The notes beneath the pieces were generated by a model that made no database searches, had not been told where the DNA came from, and worked only from the letters and a program-made list of their open reading frames with translations. From NCBI RefSeq assembly GCF_001429165.1, contig NZ_LMIR01000002.1:1477261-1541260 (forward strand): a stretch of DNA of 64,000 nt, given 5' to 3'. Origin of the DNA: Agromyces sp. Root81. GTDB taxonomy: Bacteria; Actinomycetota; Actinomycetes; Actinomycetales; Microbacteriaceae. A program made the translations under genes and the position numbers. This document shows, in pieces, positions 8,210 through 15,049 of this stretch. Numbering within the stretch: the stretch's first letter is position 1; each line of letters starts with the position of its first letter.

Positions 8210-8722
8210 ATGTCTAAGCGAGTTGCCACTGCCCTTGCATCTCTTGCCCTCCTGCTCGCAACAGCAGGATGCGCCTCCTCTGCCGCTACGGCAGGGGACA
8301 CCCCCGTCATGCGCGAAGATCTGCCAGTGGTCCAAGCGTCCGCTGAACAGCAGAGCGAGCTCAAAGGCGGCGTCGAAGCCGCGGAGTACCAGTCCGCTTT
8401 CGGACGATTCCAGTCCTGCATGGCGAAGGCAGGTGCTGCGCTTTCCGGCGTGAAGGAAGCCGGACCGCTCATGAACTACCGACTGCCGGCCGAGGCCTAC
8501 GACACCGGCGACTTCGACAGGTGCTACCTGTCGGAGTTCCAGCAGGTCGACGAGCGCTGGCAGTACCAGAACAAGGACGTCTCACCTGCCAACATCGCCT
8601 ACAAGGCGTGTCTCGAGGCGGCAGGAATCGCGCCGAAGCAGGCTTCGGAAGACGTCTGGGCGCAGCTGCTCGAGGCAGGTTTGGACCCCGAGAAGTGCGC
8701 GACGGAGCACGCCCCAGAGTAG
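8210..8722 (+). CDS. Small lipoprotein with four mature cysteines besides the lipid site
   Basis: 170 residues. The lipobox LATAGC places the lipid-modified Cys at 21. After a linker of about 35 residues there is a helical domain with four further cysteines in contexts FQSCMAKAG, DRCYL, YKACLEAAG and EKCATE. The repeated C-x3/4-A-G pattern is common in small extracytoplasmic actinobacterial proteins of unknown role. GAGGA precedes the ATG. It lies 13 bases after the secreted-protein gene and ahead of a terminator, so the two form an operon. A surface receptor, chaperone or immunity role toward the secreted partner is possible but not shown. Confidence 0.75.
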   Translation: MSKRVATALASLALLLATAGCASSAATAGDTPVMREDLPVVQASAEQQSELKGGVEAAEYQSAFGRFQSCMAKAGAALSGVKEAGPLMNYRLPAEAYDTGDFDRCYLSEFQQVDERWQYQNKDVSPANIAYKACLEAAGIAPKQASEDVWAQLLEAGLDPEKCATEHAPE

Positions 8723-8731
8723 GCGACACGA

Positions 8732-8765
8732 AAGCCCCTCGCGCTCATTCCTACGCGAGGGGCTT
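8732..8765. terminator. Bidirectional terminator between convergent genes
   Basis: A 12-bp perfect stem (aagcccctcgcg at 8732-8743, complement at 8754-8765) with a 10-base loop sits between the lipoprotein stop and the end of the convergent helicase gene. It is A-rich on one side and T-containing on the other, suited to stopping both transcripts. Confidence 0.8.
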
Positions 8766-8790
8766 ACGTGGTGCAACGGTAGTCGTGAAC

Positions 8791-10263
8791 TCAGGCGGCG
8801 ACACCAGCCGTGAACTGTTTCGCCCAGTCGAGCCCTGAGGCGTCGAGGTGGCGCTGCGCACGGGTGACGGCGACGTAGGAGAGGCGGGCCTCCTCGCGGA
8901 TGATCGGCTTCTGGTTGCCGTCCTCGTCCTTGCCGGGCTCACGGAAGTCGTTCGCGATGCGGACATGAAACCACTCGAGACCCTTTGCGACGTGCGCGGT
9001 CGAGATGGTCTGCTCGGCCTGCTCGGTCGGCACGCACGCGTCGATTGCGTCGATGACCCGCTCAGCGGTGTACTCCTCTACGACGTTGACGAGCGCGGCG
9101 ATCTCCGTACCGTCGTCCATCTGGGAGAAGGTGACGACGTCGTCCCACGAGTTGAAGATGTCGAGGTCGGGGTGGCTCGTGGAACCTCTCTGCTGAAGGT
9201 CCAGCGCCGCCTTCGCGAGGGCGTGCATCTCCCTCGCCTTGTTCGCCCCAGCGATGCCGACTCGGGTACCGCGGCGCTGCGACTCGAGCACCTCGCGGAT
9301 GGCTCCGACGTTCGAGCGGGTGAGGATGGCTTCCGGCTGACGCCCTGACTTCCAGACGCTCGAGGCCGCGCCAGGCATCCCGGACAGGCGGAGGTCGGAG
9401 TCGAGGAGTTCGAGCCAGAAGTTCGCCTCGTCGGCGATGGCCTGGCCGAACCGGAACGACTGCGTCAGCTGGGTGCGGATGCCTCCGAACGCGTTCATCG
9501 CGTCGATGGCGCCGCGCCAGGAGTAGATCGCCTGGTTCGGGTCGCCGACGACGGCCAGCTGGGTGTTCTGCTGCGCGCTGATGACCGCGGTCATGATCGG
9601 GTCGGCGTCCTGCGCCTCGTCGAACATAATGAGGTCAGCGTCGATGCTCGGGCGGGAGAGCTGCCACAGCTTGAGGTAGTAGTCGTGCTTGAAGGGCAGG
9701 GTGCCGTCGACGAAGGTGACGTTCTGCCAGTACGCGCGGGCGAGGCGGGTGACGTACTTCCGCAGGTGCGTCTCCGCGTCATCGGCGAGCGTCAGGTTCT
9801 CCGGCAGGACCATCATGTCCTCTGTGAGCTCGTCGGCTGCCGAACGGGCGAATGCATCAACCGTCTCCGTGGTCAGGCGCACGAGCGTCTTCGGAGCAAG
9901 GAAACGCTGGCTCGCGGACGGGCCGAGGTCAAAGCGTTCGCGGACGCCGAGGACCTTCGCCTTGTCGTGCCAGAACATGTACTTCGCGCCGAGCCGCGGA
10001 CCGAACGGGCGGCCGACGGCGTTGAACGCGAGCGAGTGCACGGTCTTCGCGGTGATGCCGGTGCCGGCGAACTTCCGCTGCGCCTCAGTGGCGATGGCCT
10101 TGTTGAACGCGACATAGAGGCCGCGGCGGCGGGGGTTATCGCGTGCGATGAGCTGCAACGTACTGGTCTTCCCAGTGCCGGCGCCCGCCTCGATGACGAG
10201 GTTGCCCCCTGTGCGGTACGCGTCAAGGGCTGCCTGCTGCTCAGCGGTGGGTGTGAAGGTCAC
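8791..10263 (-). CDS. UvrD/Rep-family (SF1A) DNA helicase, compact
   Basis: 490 residues. SF1 motifs appear in order: Q-motif region TAEQQAAL, Walker A GAGTGKTS (residues 26-33), motif Ia VAFNKAIA, motif II DEAQD (about 213-217), motif III GDPNQAIYSWRGA, motif IV QSFRFG, motif V TAHVAKGLEW and motif VI YVAVTRAQ. It is much shorter than chromosomal UvrD/PcrA (over 700 residues) because the large 1B/2B insertions are reduced; compact forms of this kind are known from phages and plasmids. The ATP-dependent translocase call is secure and the biological role is not. It is divergent from the 10422 gene, with a strongly structured inverted repeat between them. Confidence 0.9.
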   Translation of the reverse strand: MTFTPTAEQQAALDAYRTGGNLVIEAGAGTGKTSTLQLIARDNPRRRGLYVAFNKAIATEAQRKFAGTGITAKTVHSLAFNAVGRPFGPRLGAKYMFWHDKAKVLGVRERFDLGPSASQRFLAPKTLVRLTTETVDAFARSAADELTEDMMVLPENLTLADDAETHLRKYVTRLARAYWQNVTFVDGTLPFKHDYYLKLWQLSRPSIDADLIMFDEAQDADPIMTAVISAQQNTQLAVVGDPNQAIYSWRGAIDAMNAFGGIRTQLTQSFRFGQAIADEANFWLELLDSDLRLSGMPGAASSVWKSGRQPEAILTRSNVGAIREVLESQRRGTRVGIAGANKAREMHALAKAALDLQQRGSTSHPDLDIFNSWDDVVTFSQMDDGTEIAALVNVVEEYTAERVIDAIDACVPTEQAEQTISTAHVAKGLEWFHVRIANDFREPGKDEDGNQKPIIREEARLSYVAVTRAQRHLDASGLDWAKQFTAGVAA

Positions 10264-10297
10264 GAGGGCTCTCCTGGTCGAAGAGGCGCGGGAGTGC

Positions 10298-10386
10298 GCC
10301 TGCCCTGTCTATGCGCAGTCCCGCGAGGTGGTGGTCGCGGTGCCTCTGAACACCCGTCGGCAGCACCGCGCATAGACAGGGCAGGC
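10298..10386. repeat. 19-bp perfect inverted repeat enclosing a potential three-way junction
   Basis: The arms gcctgccctgtctatgcgc (10298-10316) and its exact reverse complement (10368-10386) flank 51 bases. Inside are two smaller stems: ccgcga/tcgcgg (10321-10340, 8-base loop) and a stem of at least 4 bp, tgcc/ggca. Either strand could fold into a closed three-way junction. It lies in the 158-base gap between the divergent helicase and the 10422 gene, so it could be a regulatory RNA leader, an operator pair or a replication/transfer-type structure. Nothing is transcribed for certain. Confidence 0.6.
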
Positions 10387-10421
10387 CAAGAGCTGGCCGC
10401 AACCCCAGAACGGAGCCACCC

Positions 10422-10895
10422 ATGACCTCGCTCGCCAAGCTCGAGATGTACCAGTCCCTGCGTCCTGCCCAGCGTCTCGCGGCGCTGAGCGCGCTCAAGT
10501 CCGCCCTCGACGAGCAGATCAAGGTCGAGAAGGACCGCAGCCTCGAAGTCGCCGCAGAAGTTGGCGTGAAGTCGTTCTCCACCGAGTTCGGCGGCGTGAC
10601 CGTCGTCGAGAAGGACGCGCCCATCGCGTTCAACGAGTTCGAGCTGTTCGACTTCGTGAAGGAGACCGCGCCGGAGGTCATCGAGACCGTCGAGCAGGTC
10701 CCCGACTGGTACGTGGCACAGCTGACGAACACGAAGAACATCCAGATCATCGACGGCGTCGTCTACGACCTCAAGGGCGGGCTTTTCTGCGTTCGCCGGA
10801 GCCTAAGTCGGGCCGGGAGCACACTGCGGGGCGGAGTTTCGGGGCTCGCTCAGCTCGGCGGTCGCCGCGGGGTCGATACGCGAATGCGAAGGTGA
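10422..10895 (+). pseudogene. Chimeric ORF: phage-like hypothetical protein truncated by boundary repeat
   Basis: The first 118 or so codons look like a genuine protein: helical N-terminus MTSLAKLEMYQSL with a charged stretch LDEQIKVEKDR, then an acidic FNEFELFDFVKET region. ACGGAG precedes the ATG. From about 10779 the frame runs into boundary repeat copy B, and the last ~39 residues (from LFCVRRSL) are translated repeat sequence with low-complexity Arg/Gly content, unlike the rest. The natural C-terminus was therefore probably lost when the repeat was joined here. The native function is not recognised; the divergent helicase suggests a phage or plasmid replication context. Confidence 0.7.
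10779..10843. repeat. Island boundary repeat copy B (internal, partial)
   Basis: Sixty-five bases match 5943-6007 with four substitutions and no gaps. The copy starts inside the second arm of the tRNA terminator, so it lacks the tRNA end and first arm. It splits the island into a left part (helicase, secreted protein) and a right part (membrane proteins, YjdF), suggesting two successive insertion or recombination events. Confidence 0.75.
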
Positions 10896-11146
10896 GGGAA
10901 TTCTCCGTTTCTCACGTCATGATTCGAGCATTCGCCGATCTCTTCCTCTGAGGGCAGTTTTCTCAGTCGAGTCTTTGGGGGTGTCGAACAAGGAACTCGA
11001 GGCTGGGTACACGACGTTGGCAAGTGGCCACCTCGAGGTTGCGCGCGTGCACTATCCGACAGGGCTCGTAATGCGGGAACCGACTTCGCAGAGACAGCGA
11101 TGACGGCACCCCTGCCGCGCCTGGCGCATGACAGGAGAACCTACCC

Positions 11147-11869
11147 GTGACCGACGAACACGCCAGCGCCGCGCCGCCGCGGCACGTCGTCGTGCTCCCG
11201 TTCGGGCTCCGTCGGGTCGCCCCGCGTGACCTGAAGGCGATGGGCGGTGCGTGGATCTCAGCCCACCATGAGTGGTCGATGCCCTGGGAAGAAAAGCGCA
11301 CCAGCAGCTACCTCGTCGCGCTCGATCCAGACGACGTGGATGACGACTTCTGGGACCGGCGCCGCGGTCGGCCTCAGCGGATGTACCGCGGCCGGTTCGC
11401 CGCGCCCACCGACCCCGGGTACAAGATGAGCTACTCGCACGACGCTTCCGTCCGGCTCGCGAGCCAGGAGCAGATCGACACACGGATCGGTCAGGTGGAG
11501 GCAAATATCTCGGCCGGCTACGCGCCGCTGCAGTTCAACCCGAAGCCATCGATTCGTTCCGCGTTCTGGATGGGCCTCGTCGCCTTCGGTGTGATGGCCT
11601 GGACCGGCTACCTCGTCAAGGGCGGGTGGCTCGTCGCACTCGGCCTCGCCGCCGCCACACTCCTCGGCGTGATGCTCAGCGACTACATCCCGCACCGACG
11701 GGGGCGCGCAGCTCGCGCACGCGAAGCCGAGAAGCTCGCTCGGCAGCTGAACGAGCTCCCGCGGACCCCGCAAGTCTCGGCGCGCGCGATCCGCTGGCGC
11801 GGGAAGTTCGGCAAGTCACGCGCCTCGTACACGTCAGCGACGGACCCAGCGCTTGCAGGCGACTCGTGA
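11147..11869 (+). CDS. Membrane protein of unknown function, two TM segments
   Basis: 240 residues from a GTG at 11147 with AGGAG about 9 bases upstream. The N-terminal 140 residues are soluble and rich in Arg, Asp and Trp (WSMPWEEKRTSS, DDVDDDFWDRRRGR). Two adjacent hydrophobic segments follow (about 145-165 and 168-188), and the tail is basic. No family was recognised. Its stop overlaps the GTG of the next membrane gene in a GTGA arrangement (11866-11869), so the two proteins are probably made together. The 10896-11146 stretch before it shows no gene. Confidence 0.65.
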   Translation: MTDEHASAAPPRHVVVLPFGLRRVAPRDLKAMGGAWISAHHEWSMPWEEKRTSSYLVALDPDDVDDDFWDRRRGRPQRMYRGRFAAPTDPGYKMSYSHDASVRLASQEQIDTRIGQVEANISAGYAPLQFNPKPSIRSAFWMGLVAFGVMAWTGYLVKGGWLVALGLAAATLLGVMLSDYIPHRRGRAARAREAEKLARQLNELPRTPQVSARAIRWRGKFGKSRASYTSATDPALAGDS

Positions 11870-12372
11870 TCCGCCCGGTGATGGCGCGGCCGCGCTTCCC
11901 GTTGCGGGTGCGGTCCGTGGCCGGCAAGGCACTGTTCATCGGCGTCGGGGTTGTGGCGGTGATCGCGTGGTACCTGGTGCTCTTCCTCGTGGATCGTGCG
12001 GTCGGGGTGAGCGTGTCGGACGGGCCGTACCGGATCTCGGTCCTCGTGCTGTGGGTGCTGTGCGGTCGGTGTTTCCGCGGTCCGGGTGAGTCGTTGGATG
12101 TACCGCGGCCGTGGTGGCGGATGACGAACCGGTTTCCTGCGAGTGCCGTGTTCGCCGTCCTGCACGGCGTCTCGCTCGCGGTGAATGTCTTCTGGGTCGG
12201 CGTTTTCATTGTCAACAGTGAGCTCCGCGATGTGACGGACGGGCTCTGGTGGGCACTGATCAGTTCCGTGGTGCTCGCTACGTTGTTCATCAGTTCTGCG
12301 GTCAACTTGTGGCCGCGACGACAGGCAGGAGCCGCCAGTGCGGTCGATGCATCACAGCGATCAGAGCGCTGA
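11866..12372 (+). CDS. Small membrane protein, about four TM segments, unknown
   Basis: 168 residues from a GTG overlapping the upstream stop. Hydrophobic segments appear at about residues 18-40, 52-64, 92-116 and 127-148, with a short basic cytoplasmic N-terminus and a hydrophilic C-terminal tail. No conserved catalytic motif was seen. Translational coupling to the 11147 gene argues that the pair forms a complex in the cytoplasmic membrane. Confidence 0.65.
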   Translation: MIRPVMARPRFPLRVRSVAGKALFIGVGVVAVIAWYLVLFLVDRAVGVSVSDGPYRISVLVLWVLCGRCFRGPGESLDVPRPWWRMTNRFPASAVFAVLHGVSLAVNVFWVGVFIVNSELRDVTDGLWWALISSVVLATLFISSAVNLWPRRQAGAASAVDASQRSER

Positions 12373-12510
12373 GGAAGGTTTCGCGGGATCTGTTCTGGAT
12401 TCGGGCCTGGCTGGGCGTGTTCATCATCAGTGGCTGAGCCGCGCAGAGAATTGAGCCGTGTGGGAGCGGCGCGGTGTAAATTCGATGTTCCTATCGTTAC
12501 GAACCTCACG

Positions 12511-12602
12511 GCCCGGCTGGTAGTCCGGGCGGTCGGTCTTCGGGTCGGCTCGTTGTCCATGCAATGGAAACCGGTATTGCATAGGCGTCTTTTGTGATGC
12601 CT
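12511..12602 (+). promoter_or_regulatory. Structured leader of the yjdF-like gene, candidate riboswitch
   Basis: Three consecutive hairpins precede the gene: gcccgg/ccgggc (12511-12530, 8-base loop), atgcaat/attgcat (12559-12582, loop ggaaaccggt), and aggcgtc/gatgcct with one G-U pair (12583-12602). The last ends just before the GAGGAG ribosome site at about 12610. In Firmicutes, yjdF genes are preceded by the yjdF motif, an azaaromatic-sensing riboswitch. Whether this leader is the same RNA cannot be settled by eye. Confidence 0.5.
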
Positions 12603-12620
12603 GATTACCGAGGAGTACTC

Positions 12621-13052
12621 ATGGAAACCGAATCGACCTTCACGGTCTACTTCGACGGCACGTTCTGGGTCGGCGTCCTGGACATTGTCGAACACGGGAC
12701 GGTCCGCGCCGCCAAGGTCGTCTTCGGGTCGGAGCCGACGCCTGCAGAGCTGTGGGAGTTCACCCGAACCGGCGGCAACCGGCTCATCGACGACGCAGCT
12801 GGTGCGCCCGCCGTCCGAATGGAAGAGCGCTCCCGCACGCGTTCTGCTGCGAATCCGAAGCGGTTGGCTCGCGACGCCGCCCGTCAGCAGAGGGATCTTC
12901 GTGCAACGCGAAGCGAGGCGGCGCTTGCGGCGGCGCAGGAGGCGTTCGCGAAGACGCGGAGGATGACTCGGAGGGAACGACGAGACGCCGACGCGGAGCA
13001 TCGCCGCGCGGCTCTGGTCGCGAAACGCAAAGCGAAGCACCGCGGGCGTTGA
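12621..13052 (+). CDS. yjdF: YjdF/DUF2992 family protein
   Basis: 143 residues from an ATG at 12621 with GAGGAG five bases upstream. The N-terminus LTVYFDGTFWVGV-like segment, the central RAAKVVFGSEP motif and the very basic C-terminus with NPKRL and the final KAKHRGR match Bacillus YjdF closely in order and spacing. The C-terminal half is a charged helix, possibly nucleic-acid binding. The biochemical function of YjdF is unknown. In Bacillus it is controlled by an azaaromatic riboswitch and thought to relate to toxic aromatic compounds. Its presence on an island and its structured leader fit a stress or resistance role. Confidence 0.88.
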   Translation: METESTFTVYFDGTFWVGVLDIVEHGTVRAAKVVFGSEPTPAELWEFTRTGGNRLIDDAAGAPAVRMEERSRTRSAANPKRLARDAARQQRDLRATRSEAALAAAQEAFAKTRRMTRRERRDADAEHRRAALVAKRKAKHRGR

Positions 13053-13180
13053 GGAAGCGGGCAGCGCCGCGTACATCCAAGACACCGAGAGGATCCGCCG
13101 CTCGTTAGCGGAGGATCCGCCAAAACAAGCCGATCCAACCGCCCCGGAACGACGGGGCAGAAGGAGTTTCGTGAATCCGT

Positions 13181-13340
13181 CACCACGAGGAGTTTACGAA
13201 TCTCATCGATTCAGTTCATGAAACTCCGATCAAGAGAAAAGCCCCCGCGGGTGCGGTGGCTTTTCTGGGTTCGCGGGAGCTTGAGACCTCCTGGTGCACG
13301 CGCCAGAGCGGAGTTTCAGGCCCGAACCACGATTCGGGAT
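13181..13340. repeat. Island boundary repeat copy C (right, att-like)
   Basis: It begins with the last five bases of tRNA-Leu followed by the same downstream sequence as 5867 (caccacgaggagttta identical), including a mismatched version of the tRNA terminator, and continues with decreasing similarity to about 13340. Together with copy A it encloses about 7.3 kb. Divergence between A and C suggests an old event or a donor from another species. Confidence 0.7.
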
Positions 13341-13404
13341 GCGGCCGCGAGTTCTCACTCGAGGGCGTCCGCGTTCTGCTACCTGAAGACGGTCTGGATC
13401 GCGT

Positions 13405-13420
13405 GGACCGCGAGCGGTCC
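13405..13420 (-). terminator. Hairpin downstream of the marR-type gene
   Basis: A 7-bp perfect stem (ggaccgc/gcggtcc) with a two-base loop lies two bases after the regulator's stop codon (cta at 13423-13425). There is no T-run, so termination efficiency is uncertain. Apart from boundary copy C and this hairpin, 13053-13422 also holds a doubled aggatccgcc near 13085-13120 and no gene. Confidence 0.5.
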
Positions 13421-13422
13421 AG

Positions 13423-13884
13423 CTAGACGGTCTCTCCAACCGGGCCATCATCGAAAGCTCCGATGGCGTCGGTCAAGGCGGCGATACTCGTGACGAGTGC
13501 TTCGTACGCGGTGTCACCGAGGACACCGCGATAGCGGGTTTCGATGGCGTTTCGGATGTCGCGGGCGGCGACCCGTTGCGCGTCCCCCTTCGGAGTCGGC
13601 TTGACGAGCTTTGCTCGCCGATCTCTCGGATCCGGGACGCGGCAGACGTAGCCAAGGTTTTCGAGTTCGTCGATGAGGGTTCCGATGATCTGCCTGTGGA
13701 CGCCAGATCGGCGCGACAGCACGCTCGCGCGGGTTCCGTCTGCATCAAGGTAGGCGAAGATCGATCCGTGGCGCGGTGTGATGTCGGTGAAGCCTTGCGC
13801 GTGGAGCGCTTCATACAGCTCACGCTGGAACTCGCGCATCAAGTGCGCGACGAGTATTCCAATGTCGGTATCAGTGCTGTTCAT
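13423..13884 (-). CDS. MarR-family transcriptional regulator
   Basis: 153 residues, typical MarR length. A dimerisation helix is followed by a winged helix-turn-helix (about residues 50-110) with HGSIFAYLDADGTRASVLSRR as recognition region and the wing VPDPRDRRAKLVKPT, the classic D-x-R-D/DRRA signature. It is divergent from a short-chain dehydrogenase at 14250. The intergenic region carries a small palindrome at the putative dehydrogenase promoter that is a good candidate for its operator. MarR proteins are usually repressors released by phenolic or other small aromatic ligands. Confidence 0.92.
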   Translation of the reverse strand: MNSTDTDIGILVAHLMREFQRELYEALHAQGFTDITPRHGSIFAYLDADGTRASVLSRRSGVHRQIIGTLIDELENLGYVCRVPDPRDRRAKLVKPTPKGDAQRVAARDIRNAIETRYRGVLGDTAYEALVTSIAALTDAIGAFDDGPVGETV

Positions 13885-14170
13885 GTTCGGCTGTGCGCTC
13901 TCGGTCGAGCTTCAAAGCTAGCAGCCGCCGATGCCAGCGTTGAGGTGCCTCCGATGAGGGGGCCGAACGGGCCGGTCGAGCGCGAACGGGGCGGACTCGC
14001 CCCATTCGCCCGTGGCGGCGAACGCGCCCGTTGGTGACGCGCTCGTGCTCGCTCGGCGTGCGCCCCGTCGTCGTCCTGAGTGATGTCGCTGACGGTGACA
14101 TTCCGAACTGCATCATGCCCTCCTGAGCTCTTCCTGGTGCTTCGAGAGAACCCGCCTATTTATGCACGAA

Positions 14171-14199
14171 TCTTGACAATCAAGAAACATTCGTAATAT
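14171..14199 (+). promoter_or_regulatory. Putative promoter with MarR-type operator for the SDR gene
   Basis: The palindrome tcttg-acaat-caaga at 14171-14185 contains the -35-like TTGACA (14173-14178). A -10-like TAATAT follows at 14194-14199 after 15 bases, or TATGGT three bases further. Repressor binding here would block the promoter of the SDR gene. The rest of the 13885-14249 gap shows no gene. Confidence 0.6.
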
Positions 14200-14249
14200 G
14201 GTTCTGGACGCCCACGTCGGGCAACTTGGTCACACAGAGGAGAACGTCG

Positions 14250-15017
14250 TTGGTAGATGCGCAGTTGTTCGGCGGCAAGGTCGTGCTGATTACGGGCGCC
14301 GGATCGGGGATCGGTCGGGGGAGTGCGCTCGGGTTCGCCGAGCGAGGTGCCACCGTCGTGTGCGTCGGGCGGTCGCAGAGCGCGCTGGACGAGACGGTCG
14401 CCCTGATCGCCGAAAGTGGCGGCACGGCTGAAGCGTTCGTCGCCGATGTGACGGAGTCGAGCGCGATTGCCGCTGCCGTAGCATTCACGGTCGAACGCTT
14501 CGGCGGGCTGCACATCGCGCACAACAACGCCGGAGTGTTTCCGAAGCCCGCCCCGCTCGCTGATCTCGACGCCGCCGATTGGCTGCGCACCCTGAACACG
14601 AACGTGACGGGAATCATGTACGCGATGCAGCACGAGATCCGGCACATGCGTGCCAACGGCGGTGGTGTCGTTGTGAACACCTCATCGAACATCGGTGCGC
14701 GCGGTCACCGGCCGGGGATGGCTGCGTACGCAGCTTCGAAGGCGGCCGTGTCGACGCTGTCGTCGATTGCAGCTCTCGATCACATCGCTGACAACATTCG
14801 CATCAACGCGGTGAGCCCCGGGGCGACCGCGACCGAAATGTCGCGACGCCCCGGTGAAACCGATGAAGATCGCAGTGCCCGTCTGAAGAACGCTGTTCCG
14901 ATTGGACGCGCCGGGACCGTGGACGAAGTCGTCGAGGCGGCCATCTGGCTTGCGTCCCCGGCTTCGTCGTTCGTCGTCGGCGCCGACCTCGTCATCGACG
15001 GCGGGGTCACCGCATAA
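14250..15017 (+). CDS. Short-chain dehydrogenase/reductase (SDR)
   Basis: 255 residues from a TTG at 14250, chosen because AGAGGAG lies seven bases before it; another TTG at 14226 has no site. Classical SDR features: cofactor motif TGAGSGIG (about residues 15-22), NNAG, catalytic Ser in NTSSNIG, YAASK with catalytic Tyr and Lys, and a C-terminal VVGADLVIDGG. An Arg near the first beta-alpha unit (VGRSQ) would favour NADP over NAD. The substrate is unknown. It is controlled in all likelihood by the divergent MarR regulator. Confidence 0.9.
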   Translation: MVDAQLFGGKVVLITGAGSGIGRGSALGFAERGATVVCVGRSQSALDETVALIAESGGTAEAFVADVTESSAIAAAVAFTVERFGGLHIAHNNAGVFPKPAPLADLDAADWLRTLNTNVTGIMYAMQHEIRHMRANGGGVVVNTSSNIGARGHRPGMAAYAASKAAVSTLSSIAALDHIADNIRINAVSPGATATEMSRRPGETDEDRSARLKNAVPIGRAGTVDEVVEAAIWLASPASSFVVGADLVIDGGVTA

Positions 15018-15049
15018 TCTCCTTCGGGGTTCGTTGCGGCGGGCGGGCG

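Noticed and set aside
8791-10263. Chromosomal uvrD/pcrA housekeeping helicase
   Set aside because: It is far shorter than UvrD/PcrA and lies inside a tRNA-flanked island next to truncated mobile genes.
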